Positions 59,396 to 64,000 of a stretch of DNA of 64,000 nt are shown piece after piece. The DNA is from Brachionus plicatilis. Lineage: Eukaryota > Rotifera > Eurotatoria > Ploima > Brachionidae. The DNA is taken from contig QEOQ01000206.1 of the NCBI GenBank assembly GCA_010279815.1, positions 1,215,628 to 1,279,627 of the forward strand, in the 5' to 3' direction. How positions within the stretch are numbered: position 1 is the stretch's first letter; every line of letters begins with the position of its first letter. A model generated the notes under the pieces. That model made no database searches. It worked only from the letters and a program-made list of their open reading frames with translations, and was not told the DNA's origin. Made by a program: the position numbers and the translations under genes.

Positions 59396-59710
59396 ATGGC
59401 AAAATCTCCAAGATACAGTAAATTGCATATTTGCGGCCCAGGACTGTCCATATGTTGTTCATTAATCAGCGTTTGGGGTATCATAATGTTGGCAATAGTC
59501 GGAGGGCTACTTTCAGCGAAAAGCGCTGCCTTTATAGAAGATATTCCTGAAGTAGACGAACACAATTTGTCCTATGAAGAACGATTAAACAAAGGCTTTG
59601 ATTTAGCTGCAACTAATTGCTACGGTGCCGTTGGTCTTTACCTAGGTTGCCTGATATTTTGTGGTATTCAGGTATTTTTTAACATCAAAGCATCAGCAAT
59701 GAAAAATTAA
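59396..59710 (+). CDS. RNASEK: Ribonuclease kappa
   Basis: A single exon of 104 residues beginning MAKSPRYSKLHICGPGLS; the ATG at 59396 is chosen over an upstream non-ATG opening because RNase kappa proteins are about 95-105 residues and start shortly before the CGP motif. Two membrane helices: SICCSLISVWGIIMLAIVGG and NCYGAVGLYLGCLIFCGIQV. Between them is the signature AAFIEDIPEVDE (family: SAxLIEDVP). The protein is a small endoribonuclease first found in insects and is also reported as a subunit or partner of the vacuolar ATPase. Conserved across animals and usually intron-poor. A TAAAATAAATG signal follows near 59744. Confidence 0.92.
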   Translation: MAKSPRYSKLHICGPGLSICCSLISVWGIIMLAIVGGLLSAKSAAFIEDIPEVDEHNLSYEERLNKGFDLAATNCYGAVGLYLGCLIFCGIQVFFNIKASAMKN

Positions 59711-60201
59711 ACCCTAACCGTAACTTTTTGTGTTAAATTATTTAAAATAAATGTTAATAATTATTTAAATTGTCCCTCTCGGGTCTTATTTGATTATTCT
59801 GATTTTTTTATAAACTCTTCAATTTTATTCGTTCCATTTCCCTAATAAAATACTCTAGCTAAACACTTCATTTCAAAACTCTTATTATTAATTTAATTTT
59901 TTAACTTAATACTAAAATAAATATATTTAGCTCTTTTTTAAATTTTTTTTCTCAAAGATTTTGATTAATATTTTTAGATTTGACTCATCGCAAAATTTGC
60001 CAAGTCCTTGAAATACTTTTTAAGTTATTGATCCGAAAATAGAAACATTCTTGAAGCGTAGAATTTTATTACAATAGTCTAAAAATAACTAAATATTTAG
60101 AGAATTTTGTCCATTCCTGTTGAAATTTTAATAAAAATACTATAAAAAGATAAAAAAATTAAAATTAATTTAGCCTATTTTGAAATAAAATTTTAAACAA
60201 A
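59711..60201. other. Spacer with candidate heat-shock element
   Basis: 3' UTR of RNase kappa then the upstream region of the small heat-shock gene; apart from the TTCTTGAA site at 60048 nothing recognised. Confidence 0.4.
60042..60063 (+). promoter_or_regulatory. Candidate heat-shock element
   Basis: GAAACATTCTTGAAGCGTAG contains the dyad TTCttGAA with GAA modules three bases before and five bases after it, a gapped variant of the nGAAn array bound by HSF. It lies about 150 bp upstream of the small heat-shock ATG. In AT-rich DNA such a match can arise by chance. Confidence 0.35.
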
Positions 60202-61169
60202 ATGTCCTTAATTCAGCACAACCTTTTTCCTCGTTCTATGTTCGAAGTTGATCCTTGGCTACAACCAAGAAGCTTTGACTTTGACTTGACAACATTCCCA
60301 CTAGACGTGTTTGATCCTTTCGATGAATTGGTAAAAATTTTAATTGTTAATTTATTGATTTTTATTAATTTTAATTTGATTAGGATCGCTTAATGAATAG
60401 AAATCTGAATTGGTTGGATATGCCAGAATTCATGCGTATACCATCTACTCAGCCTCTTTTTCCAAGAAAATTCAGAGTAACTACCGATGTGTCTGGTTTT
60501 ACTCCGCGATCAATCAAAACTGAGGTTTCTGATGATAAAAAGAGACTAGTTGTTAGCGGCAGGGAAGGAGAACCAAAAAAGACTGCTGATGAGGATTATG
60601 CGTTAAGAGAATTCCGAAAATCGTATGATCTTCCAGAAAATGTTGATCCTGACCAATTGGTTAGCTTCGTCAGTGCAAACAACAAATTGGTAGTTGAAAT
60701 TCCATACAAAGAGACTTTGAAGAGAGAGAATCTCTTTCCAAAGGTTGTCGAAGCTGAAGGCGGAAAAAAACAAGTTTCGTTTGACTTAAATTTACCAGAG
60801 AATATAGATCCATCGAAAATTAAAGTTACTTGCAAAGACCGAGATTTGATAGTTCAAGCTGAGCATAAGCAGGAAAAACCAGATAGTTATTCTCAGACAT
60901 CATTTTATAGTCGTACAACTTTGCCTGAAAATACTGATTTTAAACAATTGAAGTGTCTTTTTGATAAACACAAATTATCAGTATGTGCTCCAGTAAACCC
61001 TGAATTAGAAGCACCTCAAAAAAACATTCCGATAGAATTAGGGGGTCAAATGATTGAGCACGCCCAAGCACCTTTAACAGAAAAAACTCCTCAACAAACT
61101 CAAGAACAACAGCAGTCACAAACCAAAACATCTGAGCCTCAAAACATTTCTGTTCAACGTGAAGCCTAA
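60202..61169 (+). CDS. Small heat-shock protein with two alpha-crystallin domains
   Basis: Two exons, 60202-60330 and 60384-61169, with a 53-bp phase-0 intron; 304 residues. After an N-terminal arm (SLIQHNLFPRSMFEVDPW), the first alpha-crystallin domain lies at about 70-152: FRVTTDVSGFTP, DKKRLVVSGREGE, LREFRKSYDLPENVDPDQLV and NNKLVVEIP. The second, at about 171-246, is more diverged: VSFDLNLPENIDPSKIKV, RDLIVQAEHKQE, FYSRTTLPENTDFKQL, HKLSVCAP. A Gln/Thr-rich tail follows. These ATP-independent chaperones hold unfolding client proteins; double-domain forms are known in flatworms and some other invertebrates. I do not see a clear C-terminal I-x-I/V. AATAAA at about 61204. Confidence 0.93.
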
Positions 61170-62280
61170 ATTCTTTAATTAATATAAACACAAATGATAA
61201 AAAAAATAAAATTTATCTTAAGATTATATGTTTTATTCGTTTAAATTTTAAAAAATACCATTTTTTTAATAAAAAAATTTAGATTTTGAGATTCATGATA
61301 ATTAAGATATTAAAATCAATTCAATGGAAACAATCAAATAAAATTAACTTTTTAAAATGACTATTTATCATTTTAAAACAAATAAATTAGTTAATTAGAA
61401 GAAACAAAAAGAAAAAATCCAAAAAATCAAAAGATATCCATAAGTAAATTACGTTTTATTTGTATCTTTGAAAAAAAAATTAAATTCCAAAGTCTTAGCT
61501 TTGTTAAGTTTCGATTCCTGCTTAGTTAGCTCTCATTTTAGTAATTTAGAAATCAAATTTTATTATTGTTATTTATTAAAAAAAAATTGTTGAATTTTTA
61601 GAATTTTATTTTTTTTTTCTTCATATTTTTTTTTTAAATTAGAACAGAATTGAGATTAAAAAAATCTAGTCTTCAAACATTCAAACTATTCAGATTCCAT
61701 TTTGAAAGAAAATTTGTTTAAAAAAGTTTTAAAAAAATATAAGGATTTGAATAGTTTCTTCATTTTTTTTGGTTCCACTTTGTTTGTGTCTATTTTACTT
61801 ATTTTATATTACATCTATGTATATTTTATTGGAACAAAAATTAATATTTTTTACAAAGAGCAAAACAAATCATAATCAATCAAAGTTTTAGCAAAGGCTG
61901 AATTTAGTTGACACATTTATGTATCACCTGACAAAGTCAGCTTTAGTCTTGGGTCCATTTCTTTTTTAAAAAAAATATTTTCAAAACAAAAAATTATATG
62001 AAAACAATCGATTTTCAATCAATCTATTCAATAATGGACTAACTTCAAAATCGACTTAATTTTTTTATTGATTTACAAATCGAATATATTTTTTCTATCG
62101 ATTCTTTAATTAATTAAAAATTTTAGATAAAATACTCAGGTTTCAATATTTTTCAAAATAAATTAAATTTTTTAAAATGCTTTTTCATTTGTAAATTATT
62201 CACCTAATTTTGACTAGAACAAATTTTTGAATTTTATCAATCGATTAGAGCCGATTGCTAATATTATTGGAAATATAAAA
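61170..62280. other. AT-rich spacer
   Basis: 3' UTR of the small heat-shock gene followed by homopolymer-rich DNA without recognisable features. Confidence 0.4.
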
Positions 62281-62290
62281 ACAAAGGTCA

Positions 62291-62333
62291 CTTTAAATTT
62301 AGAGACCAGAAAACCTGGTCTCTAAATTTAAAG
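62291..62333. repeat. Perfect 19-bp hairpin
   Basis: CTTTAAATTTAGAGACCAG at 62291-62309, loop AAAAC, and its exact complement at 62315-62333. It may be the compact remnant of an inverted-repeat element; GAGACC/GGTCTC recurs once more at 62335-62341. Confidence 0.7.
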
Positions 62334-62539
62334 CTGGTCTCTTTTTTGGTCACCGAATTTATGTCTCAAAAAAATTTTATTATGAATTTTGCCTCTGAAC
62401 AAATTAATAGTAATATATAGTGATAAGGTTGATGATGACTGTTAAAATGGATTTGATAGGAGTTAAAACAATTAAAAATCAACAAGTTATAGACTTTTTT
62501 AAAGTGATAATGAAAACGACGAAGACACGCTCTGATATT

Positions 62540-62660
62540 TTTTTTCTTTTTTGGTCAAATATTATGTGACTAGATTTTAGGTTTTGGTAATCTTGGTAAT
62601 CAAGTCGACATAATTCTTCTGATCACATATTACGTGACCATGTGGTCACATAATAGGCGA
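62540..62660. repeat. GTGACC-containing MITE relic, second copy
   Basis: Includes TATTATGTGACTAGA, the short palindrome ACGTGACCATGTGGTCAC and CACATAATAGGCGAGGC. On the complementary strand the order of motifs follows 22130-22190, so both belong to one decayed family. Confidence 0.4.
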
Positions 62661-62794
62661 GGCCCTTTACATCTTAAATAAATATTTAAAAAATAAATAA
62701 AAAAAATAAAAAAAGTCCATGATAAAATAATTAAATTTGATATTTAGTTTAGTTTTGCAAAATTTTTTTTTTATTTATCCAAATTACAGACCAC

Positions 62795-63959
62795 ATGAAA
62801 CCGATTAAAACATATCCAACAAAATCAAAGTTACTAGCTACATTTGCAAATAAAATTAAGATACATAATCCAGGAGAAAAAATAGCTCAAAAATTGGGGT
62901 AACTCAATTAAGTTTCATAAAAAGATATAATTGTATAGAGTTAGTTTATTATTGGGATATTATTGGTGAAACTTTATCGATTATTTTGATTTATTAATTT
63001 TTTTTTAAATAAAAAAAAAAAAAAAATTTAAAACATTATTTTTATTTTCTTACGTGTTTTTTTTTTACCTATTTTACCATTTAAAAAAAAAACTTTATTT
63101 AATTAATTTTTTTCAATATTTAGTTACATTTTTTAATAATTAATACAAATTAAAAAAATTGTCGTTCAGTCGGCACTTATCTGTTCATAATTTTTTTGAA
63201 ATTGAAAGTCTTTTATTTAAAGTCTAAAAAGTTTAATAAAACGCAAATTGTGTGATTAATTACTTCTACTTTTGAGCGTATTTGGTCAAAATAAATTCAA
63301 AAATCAAATAGAATTTTACTAATTAAAAAAAAAACAATGTATATAAACAAAAGATACTAAAAAAGCCTTTTTTTAATGATATTAGAATCAATTTTTTTTG
63401 ATTATATATTTAAAAAATATAAGTGATATTATGAATATTTTAATCAATTTATTATATGATACTATAAACAGATATTTTTTATTTAATATATGTATTTTTT
63501 ATTATATTTATAGTAATTTTGAATAAAAATATTGGAATAGATTATATTACGCGTTTAAAAAATATGTACGATAATGACCTGTTGGTTTAGATTAAATTGT
63601 CTAATTGCAAGATAAATGGCACTTCACTTCATATTTCAAGATTTACGTAATTGTCTTAAAATTCTTAATTTGCATGTCTCAGAAAAAAAGACATTAATTT
63701 AGTCGTATCAAAATTGAATGAACATAATTTATTTTTAGATAAATAATTCAAATAAAATAAAGCACTTTTTGTCTTACCATCAGTGCAAAAATTGCAAGCT
63801 GAGCATAAATTGGATAAAAATATCGCACGTTTATATGCATTCGAAACCAAGGGCTATTCAGGAAAGAGCGGAAACTCAATTTCGGAATGAATTCGATGAA
63901 AAACAAACTTATGCCAAGCAAACTCTTCATAAGAGACTCCATAGCTCAACATCAAAATG
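62795..63959 (+). CDS. Possible exons of an unrecognised gene
   Basis: First piece: 62795-62898, ATG frame MKPIKTYPTKSKLLATFANK and on to KIAQKLG, preceded by an acceptor-like AAATTACAG and followed by GTAACT. Second piece: about 63779-63959, after an acceptor-like TTACCATCAG; two frames look coding, one reading QAEHKLDKNIARLYAFETKG to a stop at 63888, the other SKPRAIQERAETQFRNEF to a stop at 63957-63959. Using the internal AG at 63800 joins piece one in frame to the second reading. No domain recognised; the intron would be about 0.9 kb. Treat as tentative. Confidence 0.3.
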
Positions 63960-64000
63960 ATTTATGTAATTTTATTTTAAAAAAATTCAAAATTACGACC

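Overview
The window is nuclear DNA from a small-genome invertebrate animal. Evidence: metazoan genes (nephrin-type adhesion receptor, HINFP, SPT4, STAG cohesin subunit, TMUB, aquaporin, RNase kappa, small heat-shock protein), GT-AG introns mostly 45-65 bp long, eukaryotic tRNA genes, and many LINE and DNA-transposon relics in very A+T-rich sequence. This combination, plus a large intronless orphan seven-helix receptor, would fit a monogonont rotifer such as Brachionus; that assignment is inference and not proven by the sequence.

Layout. 1-4986 (+): 3' part of a nephrin/Sticks-and-stones-like gene in 12 visible exons. 5000-16100: repeat-rich, with a hAT-type MITE interrupted by a second TIR element that carries a retinol-dehydrogenase-like fragment, a Merlin-type DNA transposon with 8-bp target duplications, an RTE-like LINE fragment, a second hAT MITE copy, a jockey/CR1-like LINE lacking its RT palm, and a TIR relic. 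18378-21980 (-): an intronless, strikingly GC-rich STAG/SA cohesin gene. 22409-24725: pogo/Tigger-type MITE, LINE 3' ends and a long foldback. 24.7-29.4 kb: AT-rich with no convincing gene. 29444-31382 (+): HINFP-like zinc-finger gene; 31527-31920 (-): SPT4 copy A; 32075 and 32603 (+): two identical tRNA-Lys(CUU); 33355-33996 (-): a probable axonemal microtubule inner protein. 34-42 kb: repeats and LINE relics. 42403-44715 (+): orphan 7TM receptor; 45534-45941 (+): SPT4 copy B; 46351-49476 (+): TMUB-like gene; 49955-50700: long inverted repeat; 52936-54094 (+): aquaporin; 56918-57390 (+): Ly6-type GPI protein; 59396-59710 (+): RNase kappa; 60202-61169 (+): double alpha-crystallin small heat-shock protein; 62795-63959: possible exons of an unknown gene.

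The genes are not an operon or a single pathway. There is a loose clustering of nuclear/transcription functions (STAG, HINFP, two SPT4) and of membrane or secretory functions (nephrin, 7TM receptor, TMUB, aquaporin, Ly6, RNase kappa), which I regard as chance. The points most worth following are the GC-rich intronless STAG gene, the TIR element carrying a host dehydrogenase fragment, LINE 3' ends whose folded structure is kept by compensatory changes, the Merlin element with an extra R3H/AT-hook ORF, the SPT4 duplication, and an aquaporin whose pore-selectivity residues are all small.
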